A stretch of 64,000 nt of DNA from an uncultured Algimonas sp. GTDB lineage: Bacteria > Pseudomonadota > Alphaproteobacteria > Caulobacterales > Maricaulaceae. Position 1 is the stretch's first letter. Every line of letters starts with the position of its first letter. Both the position numbers and the translations under genes were made by a program. Location of the stretch: assembly GCF_947498175.1 (NCBI RefSeq), contig NZ_CANMJB010000002.1:412088-476087 (forward strand). The letters are read 5' to 3'. The notes beneath the pieces were generated by a model that was given only the letters and a program-made list of their open reading frames with translations, searched no databases and had not been told where the DNA came from. Shown piece after piece: positions 52,252 through 60,709 of this stretch.

Positions 52252-53310
52252 ATGAACAGCATTGCCGTCCTCGGTCTGGGCAAGGTCGGAACCCTTGCCG
52301 CGCAACTTCTTGTCGATAGCGGGTTCGTCGTGACCGGCGTGGACATGCAGGCCGACCCCGACAAACATACCCATAAGGTGGAGCGCATCGACGTGACCGA
52401 TGCCGCGTCGCTCGGGACGCTCTTCGCCGACGTGGACGCAGTCCTGTCCTGCTTGCCCTACCATCTGAATATCGGCGTGGCGGATGTCGCCCATGCGGCG
52501 GGGATCCACTATTTCGACCTGACGGAAGACGTGCCGACGACGAACCATGTCCGCAAGCTGGCCGAAACGTCCAAGGGCCTGATGGCGCCGCAATGCGGCC
52601 TTGCCCCGGGTTTCGTCGGCATCGTGGGGGCCGACCTAATCGCGCAATTCGACGAATGCCGGTCCTGCCGCATGCGCGTCGGTGCGCTGCCTCAGAACCC
52701 GACGGGCCTGCTGGGCTATGCCTTCAACTGGTCGCCCGAAGGCGTGGTCAACGAATATCTCAACGATTGCGAAGTGATCGAGGAAGGCGAGCGCAAGATG
52801 GTCTCGGCCATGGAATGGCAGGAGAAAGTCTTCATCGACGGGCTGGAATTGGAAGCCTTCACCACGTCGGGCGGATTGGGGACGATGTGCGAGACCTACC
52901 ATGGCCGCGTTCACAACATGGACTACAAAACCATGCGCTATCCGGGACATTTCGACCTGATGAACTTCTTCTTCCACGAATTGCTGATGCGCGAGGACCG
53001 GGAGAAGGCGGGCAGGATCCTGGTCAACGCCAAACCGCCCGTCGACCAGGACGTGGTCTTCGTCCATGTCGCGGCGGAAGGCCATATCGGCGGCAAGCTG
53101 TCGCGCAAGGAATTCGTCGGTGCCTACAAGCCGCTCGAGATCGCAGGCCGGTCGCGGACGGCCATCGCCTGGACGACGGCCGGATCGGTCGTCGCCGTGA
53201 TCGAAATGGTCAAGGCGGGCAAACTGCCGAGCAACGGATTCCTGAAACAGGAAGACATTCCGCTCTCGGACCTGCTGGAAACCCGGACGGGCAGCTTTTA
53301 CACGCGCTGA
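52252..53310 (+). CDS. Saccharopine dehydrogenase-like protein
   Basis: The 352-residue protein has a Rossmann start (SIAVLGLGKVGTLAAQLL) and the family blocks VDAVLSCLPYHLNIGVADVA, YFDLTEDVPTT, GLAPGFVGIVGADL and FTTSGGLGTMCETY. Saccharopine reductase/dehydrogenases act in the lysine to 2-aminoadipate semialdehyde route, whose later product 2-oxoadipate is the substrate of the divergent HglS-type enzyme. GGAG 6 bp upstream fixes ATG 52252. Whether it uses saccharopine or a related carboxy-amino compound is open. Confidence 0.9.
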   Translation: MNSIAVLGLGKVGTLAAQLLVDSGFVVTGVDMQADPDKHTHKVERIDVTDAASLGTLFADVDAVLSCLPYHLNIGVADVAHAAGIHYFDLTEDVPTTNHVRKLAETSKGLMAPQCGLAPGFVGIVGADLIAQFDECRSCRMRVGALPQNPTGLLGYAFNWSPEGVVNEYLNDCEVIEEGERKMVSAMEWQEKVFIDGLELEAFTTSGGLGTMCETYHGRVHNMDYKTMRYPGHFDLMNFFFHELLMREDREKAGRILVNAKPPVDQDVVFVHVAAEGHIGGKLSRKEFVGAYKPLEIAGRSRTAIAWTTAGSVVAVIEMVKAGKLPSNGFLKQEDIPLSDLLETRTGSFYTR

Positions 53311-53537
53311 CAGCTCAAGGCTTCTGCCCCGGCGTCCAACCCGATGCCGTCCGTGTTGGCCTGGTCCACAGGGGCGCCTTGTTCGGCCAACCGGTCCAGA
53401 TCGATCGAAACGGCGTTGCGGATCTCCGCCGGGTAAAGCTCCGGCTTCGGCGTATCGATCCTTGCCACGATGCCGAGACAGGCGGCGATGACGATCGTTG
53501 CGAGGAAGGAGAGGCGGCGGATCGATGGCTCTGTCAT
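53298..53537 (-). CDS. Small single-helix membrane protein, hypothetical
   Basis: The 79-residue frame has a basic start (TEPSIRRLS) and one hydrophobic helix (FLATIVIAACLGIVA), then a polar tail ending in Cys. It overlaps the end of the saccharopine dehydrogenase-like gene by 13 bp. No family is recognised and no good ribosome binding site is visible, so it may not be real, but the composition is protein-like and nothing else occupies the gap. Confidence 0.5.
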   Translation of the reverse strand: MTEPSIRRLSFLATIVIAACLGIVARIDTPKPELYPAEIRNAVSIDLDRLAEQGAPVDQANTDGIGLDAGAEALSCQRV

Positions 53538-53625
53538 GCAGGTGGCATGACGGCGGAATAAGGCGAAGGCCGGGCTCCGCCCGGACCATTCGGTGGTGAT
53601 TTTCGCGCGATTGCGGGATCGGGAC

Positions 53626-54513
53626 TTAGATCGACAGACCGTCCGGTACATCCAGGCCGCGCCGCGCATACGCGGCCAACACGGTATTGCGCAGCAGGCA
53701 GGCGATGGTCATCGGCCCGACCCCGCCGGGCACGGGCGTGATCGCGCCGGCCACGGCTTCGGCGTCTTCGAAATCCACGTCGCCGACCAGCCGCGATCCG
53801 GACTTGCGCGATGCATCGTCGATCCGGTTGATGCCGACATCGATGACGCAGGCTCCGGCCTTGATCCAGTCGCTCTTGACCAGGTTCGGACGCCCCACGG
53901 CGGGGACAAGAATGTCCGCGCTGCGGCAGATGACGGGCAGGTTGTCGGTGCGCGAATGAGCGACGCTCACCGTGCAATTCTGTTCGAGGAAGAGCAACGC
54001 CGCCGGTTTGCCGACCAGGATCGAGCGTCCGATGATGACGCAATGCTTCCCGCTCAGATCGCCGAGCGTCTCCTTGGCGAGGATGACGCACCCCGTCGGC
54101 GTGCAGGGGCGCAGCCCCGGCTGGCCGAGCATCAGCCGACCAGCGCTCGCTTGCGTCAGTCCGTCCACATCCTTGGCCGGGTCGATGGCGGCAATGACGG
54201 CGGCGCTGTCGATATGGGCGGGCAAGGGCAGCTGGACCAGTATGCCGTCCACATCCGGATCGGCGCTGAGAGCGCGGACGGTCTCGACGACATCGGGCTG
54301 GGATGTCCTGGCGGGCAATCGCCGCTCGATGCTGCGCATCCCGGTTTCGCGGGTGAACCGGATCTTGCTGCCGACATAGACCTGGCTGGCCGGATCGTCG
54401 CCGATAAGAACGACAGCCAATGTCGGTGCTGACGGAAGTGCGGCAACGGACTTAGCGACACGGTCGCGAAGACGTGCGGCGACCTGCTTGCCGTCGATCA
54501 GGGTGCCGTTCAT
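53626..54513 (-). CDS. folD: Methylenetetrahydrofolate dehydrogenase/cyclohydrolase
   Basis: FolD interconverts 5,10-methylene-, methenyl- and 10-formyl-tetrahydrofolate with NADP+. The 295-residue protein has the catalytic Lys in [58 protein letters not shown], and [19 protein letters not shown] upstream supports ATG 54513. A GAATC (GANTC) site is in the ribosome binding region. It is divergent from the type II secretion operon. Confidence 0.96.
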   Translation of the reverse strand: MNGTLIDGKQVAARLRDRVAKSVAALPSAPTLAVVLIGDDPASQVYVGSKIRFTRETGMRSIERRLPARTSQPDVVETVRALSADPDVDGILVQLPLPAHIDSAAVIAAIDPAKDVDGLTQASAGRLMLGQPGLRPCTPTGCVILAKETLGDLSGKHCVIIGRSILVGKPAALLFLEQNCTVSVAHSRTDNLPVICRSADILVPAVGRPNLVKSDWIKAGACVIDVGINRIDDASRKSGSRLVGDVDFEDAEAVAGAITPVPGGVGPMTIACLLRNTVLAAYARRGLDVPDGLSI

Positions 54514-54741
54514 GTCCGATTCTCCATGCCCCGGAAAGGGTCGTTGCCGTGCAGGTGTGGCTATAGACGCAGTATGCCTATTTAGAAAGCCGATGTCGGC
54601 AGGGCGATACGGCGTGTATGGACTGCGATATGGACATGTCCGGCCCGGCCCGGCAAACGGCAGGAGTGTCGTAAACCGGTCGCAAAGCTCCGCTAGGGCG
54701 CGCGTTTGAACGCCGGGCACGGTCCGGACCACGAGGTCCGG

Positions 54742-55608
54742 ATGGAAACAGGGGAATGGACAGGGATGAGCCTTTCGGCCGCAAACCCGATGATCGCGTC
54801 CGCGACGCCGCTCTTGTGGCTGCGGCGCGCGCTGCTCCTCTGTCTGACGGGACTGGCGGCATGGCTGGGCGTGAAGCTGCTGCTCGCTCTGGCGGCGCCG
54901 TCCAGCCGGTGGGACCCCGTGCTGGTGGCCGGACCCGTTGCGGCTTCAGGGTCGTCCGCCTCAGCGACGGCTTACGATTTCACCTATAATCCGTTCGAAG
55001 CGGGCGACGCGAATGTGGACATCGAACCGATCGTTGACATGGGGGACGATGCGCCGGAAACCACGCTGGATCTGGAACTGGTCGGTCTGCGCTCCGGTGA
55101 GAACGGCACCGCCTTCGTCCGCACGCCGGACGGCCAGGACCGCAACTATTACCTTTCGGACGAGATCATGCCGAATGTCGTTCTGCGCGGCGTGCTGCCC
55201 GGCTTCGTCCTGATCGAGGTGAACGGCCAGACCCAGCGCCTGACGATGGATGACAGCAAGGCGTCCGTTTCGTCATCGTCGCCGCGACGTTCGGCCGATC
55301 CCGGCTTGCAGACATTGCGAAGCGCCGATGCGGCGACCTTGCTGTCGCAATTCGACATCCGGCCCAGCTTCGACGATAACGGCGCCCGTAACGGCGTGAC
55401 CGTGCAACCGCGCTCCGCCGGGGTCGAACTTTCGACCTACGGACTGCGCGACGGCGATGTCATCACGCGGTTCGCAGGCGAAGATGTCGTTACCGGCATG
55501 CCGGATCCTGTTTCGCTCCGCCGGCAATTGTCCAACGGACAGCCTGTGGCGGTGGACATCATCCGCGACGGCCAACCCATGACGATCACGATTGGATCCG
55601 CCTCATGA
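54742..55608 (+). CDS. gspC: Type II secretion protein GspC
   Basis: GspC links the inner-membrane platform to the secretin. The 288-residue protein has one membrane helix (about 26-48), a homology-region domain ([22 protein letters not shown] and [19 protein letters not shown]) and a C-terminal PDZ-like domain ([16 protein letters not shown]). ATG 54742 has GAGG 5 bp upstream; ATG 54766 is the alternative. It overlaps gspD by 4 bp. Confidence 0.9.
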   Translation: METGEWTGMSLSAANPMIASATPLLWLRRALLLCLTGLAAWLGVKLLLALAAPSSRWDPVLVAGPVAASGSSASATAYDFTYNPFEAGDANVDIEPIVDMGDDAPETTLDLELVGLRSGENGTAFVRTPDGQDRNYYLSDEIMPNVVLRGVLPGFVLIEVNGQTQRLTMDDSKASVSSSSPRRSADPGLQTLRSADAATLLSQFDIRPSFDDNGARNGVTVQPRSAGVELSTYGLRDGDVITRFAGEDVVTGMPDPVSLRRQLSNGQPVAVDIIRDGQPMTITIGSAS

Positions 55609-57539
55609 CCTTTGTGCGAAGCCTGCTGCTGGGCGCGGCCCTGGCCATACTGCCCGTCGCGACGGCCGTCCGGGCGGCCGATGACCATATCATCAGCCTG
55701 CAGGAAGCCGACATCCGCGATTTCATCGACGATGTGGCCGTGGTCACGGGCCGGACGATCCTGGTCGATCCCCGCGTTCAGGGCAATGTCACCATCAGCA
55801 GCGAGCAGGCGCTCACCGACCGCGAGGTCTTCAACGTCTTCAAGGAAGTGCTGCGCGTTCACGGCTACACGCTCGTGCCGACGGCTGGCGGCGAATACCG
55901 CGTCACCCTGCTGCAAGGTAGCGCGCAGGACGCGCCATTGACGACCGGCAACGGCGTCACCGGACAGATGAGCACCGCCATCATCAAGCTGCGCGAAGCC
56001 GATGCAGCCGAAGCCGCGCGCCTGATCAAACCGGTGATGCACACGCAGGGACAGGTCACGGCCAATCCCAACGGTCGCGTCCTGGTCGTGACGGATTTCC
56101 CGGAAAATCTGCGCAAGGCGCGCGAGATCGCCGTCGCCATGGAAACGTCCAACACGACGCGCGAGACGATCCAGCTGCGACAGCTTTCCGTCGTCGATGC
56201 CCAGGAAGCGCTGACGGCGTTGGGCGGGCCGACCCCGCCTTTCCGCATCGCCGCTCTGCCGGCGACAAACTCGCTGATCATCGAAGCCGCGCCGGAAGAA
56301 CTTGCCCGTTTGCGCCAATTGCTCGCCTCCATGGATGTCGGCAGCGTCACGCCGCGCGGCGCGGTCAGCGTGGTGCCGCTGCGTTTCGCCAACGGCGCCG
56401 ACCTGTTGGACATGATTACCGGCTTGCTGCCGAGCTATGCCCGCGAAGGCCAAGCGATCCCGGCCGTCGCCTACGATATCGGGTCCAACACGCTGGTCAT
56501 TTCCGCGGACGGCGAAACGCAGGCCGAGCTGTCCAGCCTGATCCGACGGCTCGACGTGAGACGGCCGCAAGTCCTCGTCGAAGCTCTCATCGTCGAAGTC
56601 TCCGAAGATGTTTCCAAGGAACTCGGCGTGCAGTTCGCGGTCGGCGATACGTCGGGTTCAACGACACCGCTCATTTCAACCAATTATACGCGCAGCGCAC
56701 CGAACCTGTTGGCGCTGGCGGGGGCGCTGACCGGGGCGACGACGGACGCGGCGACTCGGACCGCCGCCATCAACAGCCTGATCGGCTTGCAGGGCGGCAC
56801 TATCGGCATCGGCGGGCAGAGCGGTGACATACTGTTCGGGGCGATCCTTAATGCCGTGGAAACGGATGAGGACAGCAATGTCCTGTCCACGCCGTTCGTC
56901 ACGACCCTCGACAATCGCCCGGCGACGTTCCTCGTCGGGCAGGAAATTCCGATCGTGACGGGCGAGACGCTCGGCGCGGCCAACGTCAATCCGTTCCGCA
57001 CCTTCGAACGACAAGAGGTCGGCATCCAGCTCGACGTTACGCCGCAGATCTCGGACGGCGACGTGATCCGGCTGGAAATCAATCAGGAAGTCAGCTCCAT
57101 CGACGGCGTGCTGACATCGGCGGCCGGAAATTTCGTCACCAACAAGCGCCAGATCGAAACGACCGTGCTGGCCAATGACGGCGAGATCATCGTGCTGGGC
57201 GGCCTGCTGCAGGACGACGAACAGATCGAAATGTCCAAGGTGCCCGTATTGGGCGACATTCCGGTCATCGGCAACGCCTTCCGCTCGCGCGGGCGCAGCC
57301 GCGACAAGACGAACCTGATGGTCTTCCTGCGCCCGACCATTATCCGCAACGCTGACGATGCCCGTCCGCTGACTGAACGCCGTCTGAACCGGATGCGTCT
57401 GGAAGATATGCAGCAGAGCGGACGCGACGTGTCCAAGATCGATACGGTTCCAGTCGACCCGGTTTCACCGCCCGTCGCCGTCATTCCGCCCGCCAGCGTG
57501 ATAACCGTGCCGCCGCTGCCCGTGGATCCCAACCGCTGA
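55605..57539 (+). CDS. gspD: Type II secretion secretin GspD
   Basis: GspD forms the outer-membrane channel. The 644-residue protein has a signal peptide, the N0 domain (ISLQEADIRDFIDDVAVVTGRTILV), N1-N3 domains (about 120-300) and the secretin domain with VLVEALIVEVSEDVSKELG, STPFVTTLDNRPATFLVGQEIPI and ETTVLANDGEIIVLGGLLQD. The tail is Pro-rich, possibly for pilotin binding. It overlaps gspC by 4 bp and gspN by one base. Confidence 0.95.
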   Translation: MTFVRSLLLGAALAILPVATAVRAADDHIISLQEADIRDFIDDVAVVTGRTILVDPRVQGNVTISSEQALTDREVFNVFKEVLRVHGYTLVPTAGGEYRVTLLQGSAQDAPLTTGNGVTGQMSTAIIKLREADAAEAARLIKPVMHTQGQVTANPNGRVLVVTDFPENLRKAREIAVAMETSNTTRETIQLRQLSVVDAQEALTALGGPTPPFRIAALPATNSLIIEAAPEELARLRQLLASMDVGSVTPRGAVSVVPLRFANGADLLDMITGLLPSYAREGQAIPAVAYDIGSNTLVISADGETQAELSSLIRRLDVRRPQVLVEALIVEVSEDVSKELGVQFAVGDTSGSTTPLISTNYTRSAPNLLALAGALTGATTDAATRTAAINSLIGLQGGTIGIGGQSGDILFGAILNAVETDEDSNVLSTPFVTTLDNRPATFLVGQEIPIVTGETLGAANVNPFRTFERQEVGIQLDVTPQISDGDVIRLEINQEVSSIDGVLTSAAGNFVTNKRQIETTVLANDGEIIVLGGLLQDDEQIEMSKVPVLGDIPVIGNAFRSRGRSRDKTNLMVFLRPTIIRNADDARPLTERRLNRMRLEDMQQSGRDVSKIDTVPVDPVSPPVAVIPPASVITVPPLPVDPNR

Positions 57540-58216
57540 TGCGGCTGCTGTTGATCGTCGCTGCGCTGCTGGCCGGGCTGGCCTCGCTGGTCCGGCATTT
57601 TCCTCTGGCCTGGGCCGGGGCGGCCGTGCCGGAGAACGTCGCCACGCTGAGCGGAACGGTGTGGAACGGGCAGGCGCACGACTTGCCGCTGCTGGGAACG
57701 GTCGCCGTGAAAGGCGTGTTGGGCGGCATCCGTCTGGAAACGCCGCCGGGCGAGGTCAATCTGTCCGGCACTATCGGACCGGGCGGTGTGGACGATCTGG
57801 TCCTGTCCATGCCGGTGGCACGCCTGCCGACGACGGATGCGCGCCTGGCCGGTCTGTCGGGCCGCGTCTCGCTGCGCATAGACGAAGCCGAGATCGCGGA
57901 CGGACACTGCCTGTCGGCGACAGGAACGGCGGCGACGGATGTTCTGGCCGTCAATGGCGGCCAGTTCGGCTGGGCCGGGCCGTCCCTTGACGGTCCTGTC
58001 GATTGCGCTGACGGACGCTTACGCTTACGCCTGAGCGGAACGGACGGCGGCGAGACCGTATCGGCGACGATAATCACCGGCCTCGACGGCGTCTATCAGA
58101 CGGACATGCGCGTCATCACGGGCGATGCCGCCGCCGGAAACGCGCTGAGCCTGTTTGGGTTCGTGCCAGCGGATGACGGCACTTTCAACCTATCGGAGCA
58201 AGGGCGCTGGCGATGA
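57539..58216 (+). CDS. gspN: Type II secretion protein GspN
   Basis: The 225-residue protein has one N-terminal helix (about 3-20) and a beta-rich periplasmic part with FPLAWAGAAVPENVATLSGTVW, GGIRLETPPGEVNLSG, and a C-terminal block as in GspN of caulobacterial type II systems. GspN is an optional, poorly understood part of the system. It shares one base with gspD and overlaps the lipoprotein gene by 4 bp. Confidence 0.85.
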   Translation: MRLLLIVAALLAGLASLVRHFPLAWAGAAVPENVATLSGTVWNGQAHDLPLLGTVAVKGVLGGIRLETPPGEVNLSGTIGPGGVDDLVLSMPVARLPTTDARLAGLSGRVSLRIDEAEIADGHCLSATGTAATDVLAVNGGQFGWAGPSLDGPVDCADGRLRLRLSGTDGGETVSATIITGLDGVYQTDMRVITGDAAAGNALSLFGFVPADDGTFNLSEQGRWR

Positions 58217-58662
58217 TGCGACGATATGATTTCCAGCGCCTGTTACCGGTCTGCGCTTGGCTGGCCACTGGTTTGGCGGCCTGCTCGACCACGCCGGACG
58301 CCGAGACGGTCCAGGCATCGGCCCCGGCGCCTCTTGCGGGTCTGGCGGCGCAACAACTTGCACCGGGCGAATGCGGCCTGTTCGGTTGGGATGCGTCGCC
58401 CTTCCGCGCTTTCGTGTTCTTTGCGACCGAGGAAAAAGCGCTCTACCATGACGGGTCGCAGACGATGACCTTGTCGCCATCCGGTCCCTTTCCGGCGGAG
58501 GATTACGGTCCCGTCCAGTTGGACCTCGGCCCGGAAGAGCCAGTGAACGACTCGCTGCGCTATGCGTCCGCGCGCATCACCCAAAAGCTCGACGATGGCT
58601 TCACCCGGGTCCAGCCTGTGGCGATTTTGCAAATGTGCCAGCCCGTTGGCGCCGCGTCCTAG
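58213..58662 (+). CDS. Small lipoprotein in the gspCDN operon, candidate pilotin
   Basis: The 149-residue protein has a lipobox (TGLAACS) and a mature part with no recognised family, with Cys in GECGLFGWDA and MCQPVG. Its gene overlaps gspN by 4 bp, at the end of the secretin operon. Lipoprotein pilotins that carry secretin subunits to the outer membrane are often encoded with or near the secretin, so this is a candidate from position and lipidation only. Confidence 0.78.
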   Translation: MMRRYDFQRLLPVCAWLATGLAACSTTPDAETVQASAPAPLAGLAAQQLAPGECGLFGWDASPFRAFVFFATEEKALYHDGSQTMTLSPSGPFPAEDYGPVQLDLGPEEPVNDSLRYASARITQKLDDGFTRVQPVAILQMCQPVGAAS

Positions 58663-59108
58663 AAGAGACGCTGCGACAGCCAGACCGCGCCGATGCCGAT
58701 CGCCAGGAACGGGCCGAACGGAATGCGCGCGTCGCGCGCGCCGCCCTTGGGAAGCGCATAGACCAGCGCGCTGACACTGGCTGCCAGGATGATGGCGGGC
58801 AGCGCCCAAGCCCCGCACCAAGCTCCCCCGACGGCAAGCAGTTTCGCATCGCCCCGGCCCAACCCGTCGCGCTTGCGCACCAAACGGTAGATCGTCTCCA
58901 CCGCCCAGAATATTCCGTAGCCGAGCGCAGCACCCAACAGATGCAAATAGACATCGTCTGCCGTGCCGAACGCCCAGGCGAGCCCGGCGAGCAGGAGCGG
59001 GATCGTGATCAGGTTCGGCAGGCGCTGCGTCGCCCAGTCGATGCGGGCGAGCTGGATGAGCGCGCCGATCAGGACAAGCCCTGCAAGTATGGTGATGATC
59101 GTCATCAC
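58659..59108 (-). CDS. Short prepilin peptidase (A24 family)
   Basis: The 149-residue membrane protein has several hydrophobic segments and the two aspartates of A24 peptidases, Asp in LARIDWATQRLPN and Asp in GRGDAKLL. The N-terminal methyltransferase-like cytoplasmic domain of classical GspO/PilD is missing, so this is the short form (as in TadV/CpaA or FlaK). It faces the lipoprotein gene with a 4 bp overlap of ends and may process the pseudopilins of the type II system, whose other genes are not here. Confidence 0.88.
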   Translation of the reverse strand: MMTIITILAGLVLIGALIQLARIDWATQRLPNLITIPLLLAGLAWAFGTADDVYLHLLGAALGYGIFWAVETIYRLVRKRDGLGRGDAKLLAVGGAWCGAWALPAIILAASVSALVYALPKGGARDARIPFGPFLAIGIGAVWLSQRLF

Positions 59109-59218
59109 GCCGCAGGCTTTATCCGAAAAGCGTTTGGACGGAAGAGGCGAATTCCGCCATAGGCGAGGCGTCCTGACCGCCGGGTGAGTCCCGGTCTTTC
59201 ATCGCCGGGGAGGCGCGC

Positions 59219-60589
59219 ATGCCCGACACGCCCGATCTCCTCGACCGGCCCGACCATGCGGACATGGCCTTCAATCCGATCGCCCTGGCGCTCGACCTGG
59301 CTGACGACGGCGAAATGCGCATCCGGCTGGAAGCGCTGCACCCGGCCGATTTCTCCGATTATTTCGAAGCGCTGACGGACGGTCAGCGCGAAGCCCTGGT
59401 CGGTCGCGCGCCAGAGCTGATCACGGGCGAACTCCTCGCGGAGCTTGAAGACGAAGTCGTCGAGGACGTGTTGCCGCTGCTGGAGCCGGACCTGATCGCC
59501 GATGCGCTGACCGAACTGGACAGCGACGACGTCACCCAGATCATGGAGGAGATGGATGCGGCCCAGCGCCGTACCGTTCTGGACGCCATGGCGCCGACCG
59601 AGCGCGCCGGGGTCGAAGCCTCGCTCGCTTTCGACGACGAGACCATCGGCCGCCTCATGCAGCGCGAATTCGTCTCCGCGCCCGAATTCTGGACGGTCGG
59701 CGACACGATCGACCATATGCGCGAGGCCGGCGAGGAGCTGCCGGACCTGTTCTTCAACATCTACATCGTCGATCCGCGTCTCAAGCCGATCGGCTACGTG
59801 CCCGTCTCCAAGCTGATGCGCGCGGCGCGGGACACGACCCTGTCCAGCCTGATGATCGACGTGATCCGGACCATCGACCAGTCGCTCGACCAGGAGGAGG
59901 CCGCCTACCTGTTCGAGAAATACCACCTGATCTCCGCGCCGGTCGTGGACGGGCAGGGGCGCATCGTCGGCATGATGACGGTGGACGATATCCTCGACAT
60001 CATCCAGGACGAGAACAAGGAAGACATCCTCGCCTTGGCCGGGGTCTCGGAAGCGGGCATCACCGATACGGCGCTGGAGACGGTCAAATCGCGCGCGCCG
60101 TGGCTGCTCGTCAATCTGGCGACCGCCATCCTCGCCTCGCTGGTCATCGCGCGGTTCGACTATGCCATCGAACAGATCGTCGCGCTGGCCGTGCTGATGC
60201 CCATCGTGGCCAGCATGGGCGGCAATGCCGGGACGCAAGCGCTGACGGTCGCGGTGCGCAGCCTGGCCGAACGCGATCTGACCTCGGCGACGGCCTGGCG
60301 GGCGGTGCGGCGCGAAGGGGTGTCGGCGCTCATCATCGGCCTGATCTTCGCGGTCGCGATGGCAGGCATCGCCTTCGTCTGGTTTGGCGATGCGCGGTTG
60401 GCGGGCGTGGCCTTCGTCGCCATGATCATCAATCACGTCTTCGCCGGACTGGCCGGAATCCTGATCCCGCTGGGACTGAAGCGCGCGGGAGCGGACCCGG
60501 CCGTCAGCAGTTCGGTTTTCGTCACCACCGTGACCGACGTGGTCGGGTTCACGGCGTTTCTCGGCTTTGCGGCATTGATCCTGCTTTGA
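59219..60589 (+). CDS. mgtE: Magnesium transporter MgtE
   Basis: The 456-residue protein has the cytoplasmic MgtE N domain (LHPADFSDYFEALTDGQREAL), a pair of CBS domains (REFVSAPEFWTVGDTIDHM, PVVDGQGRIVGMMTVDDILDII) and five C-terminal membrane helices, with the pore motif GGNAGTQAL and the gating block of the last helices. MgtE is a Mg2+ channel whose CBS part closes it when Mg2+ is plentiful. ATG 59219 fits the N domain. A hairpin follows the stop and touches a CtrA box for the next gene. Confidence 0.96.
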   Translation: MPDTPDLLDRPDHADMAFNPIALALDLADDGEMRIRLEALHPADFSDYFEALTDGQREALVGRAPELITGELLAELEDEVVEDVLPLLEPDLIADALTELDSDDVTQIMEEMDAAQRRTVLDAMAPTERAGVEASLAFDDETIGRLMQREFVSAPEFWTVGDTIDHMREAGEELPDLFFNIYIVDPRLKPIGYVPVSKLMRAARDTTLSSLMIDVIRTIDQSLDQEEAAYLFEKYHLISAPVVDGQGRIVGMMTVDDILDIIQDENKEDILALAGVSEAGITDTALETVKSRAPWLLVNLATAILASLVIARFDYAIEQIVALAVLMPIVASMGGNAGTQALTVAVRSLAERDLTSATAWRAVRREGVSALIIGLIFAVAMAGIAFVWFGDARLAGVAFVAMIINHVFAGLAGILIPLGLKRAGADPAVSSSVFVTTVTDVVGFTAFLGFAALILL

Positions 60590-60609
60590 AACGCGCTAGG
60601 CTGCGCGTT
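60590..60609 (+). terminator. Hairpin after mgtE
   Basis: AACGCGC and GCGCGTT pair perfectly around a 6-base loop directly after the stop. There is no T-run; the right arm overlaps the first TTAA of the CtrA box. Confidence 0.5.
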
Positions 60610-60660
60610 AAGGATGCGTTAACCGCATGGGCAGGGCGCGACTCCCGCGATAGGGGAATC
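60608..60660 (+). promoter_or_regulatory. CtrA box and two CcrM (GANTC) sites upstream of spmX
   Basis: TTAAGGATGCGTTAA (60608-60622) is an exact TTAA-N7-TTAA CtrA binding site, 87 bp before the spmX ATG. GACTC (60640-60644) and GAATC (60656-60660) are GANTC methylation sites downstream of it. Together these are typical elements of cell-cycle promoters in this bacterial group. Confidence 0.8.
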
Positions 60661-60709
60661 GGCACAAGGCTTGCACCTCAGCCCGTGTGAACAGCGCAAG
60701 AGTGCCCCT

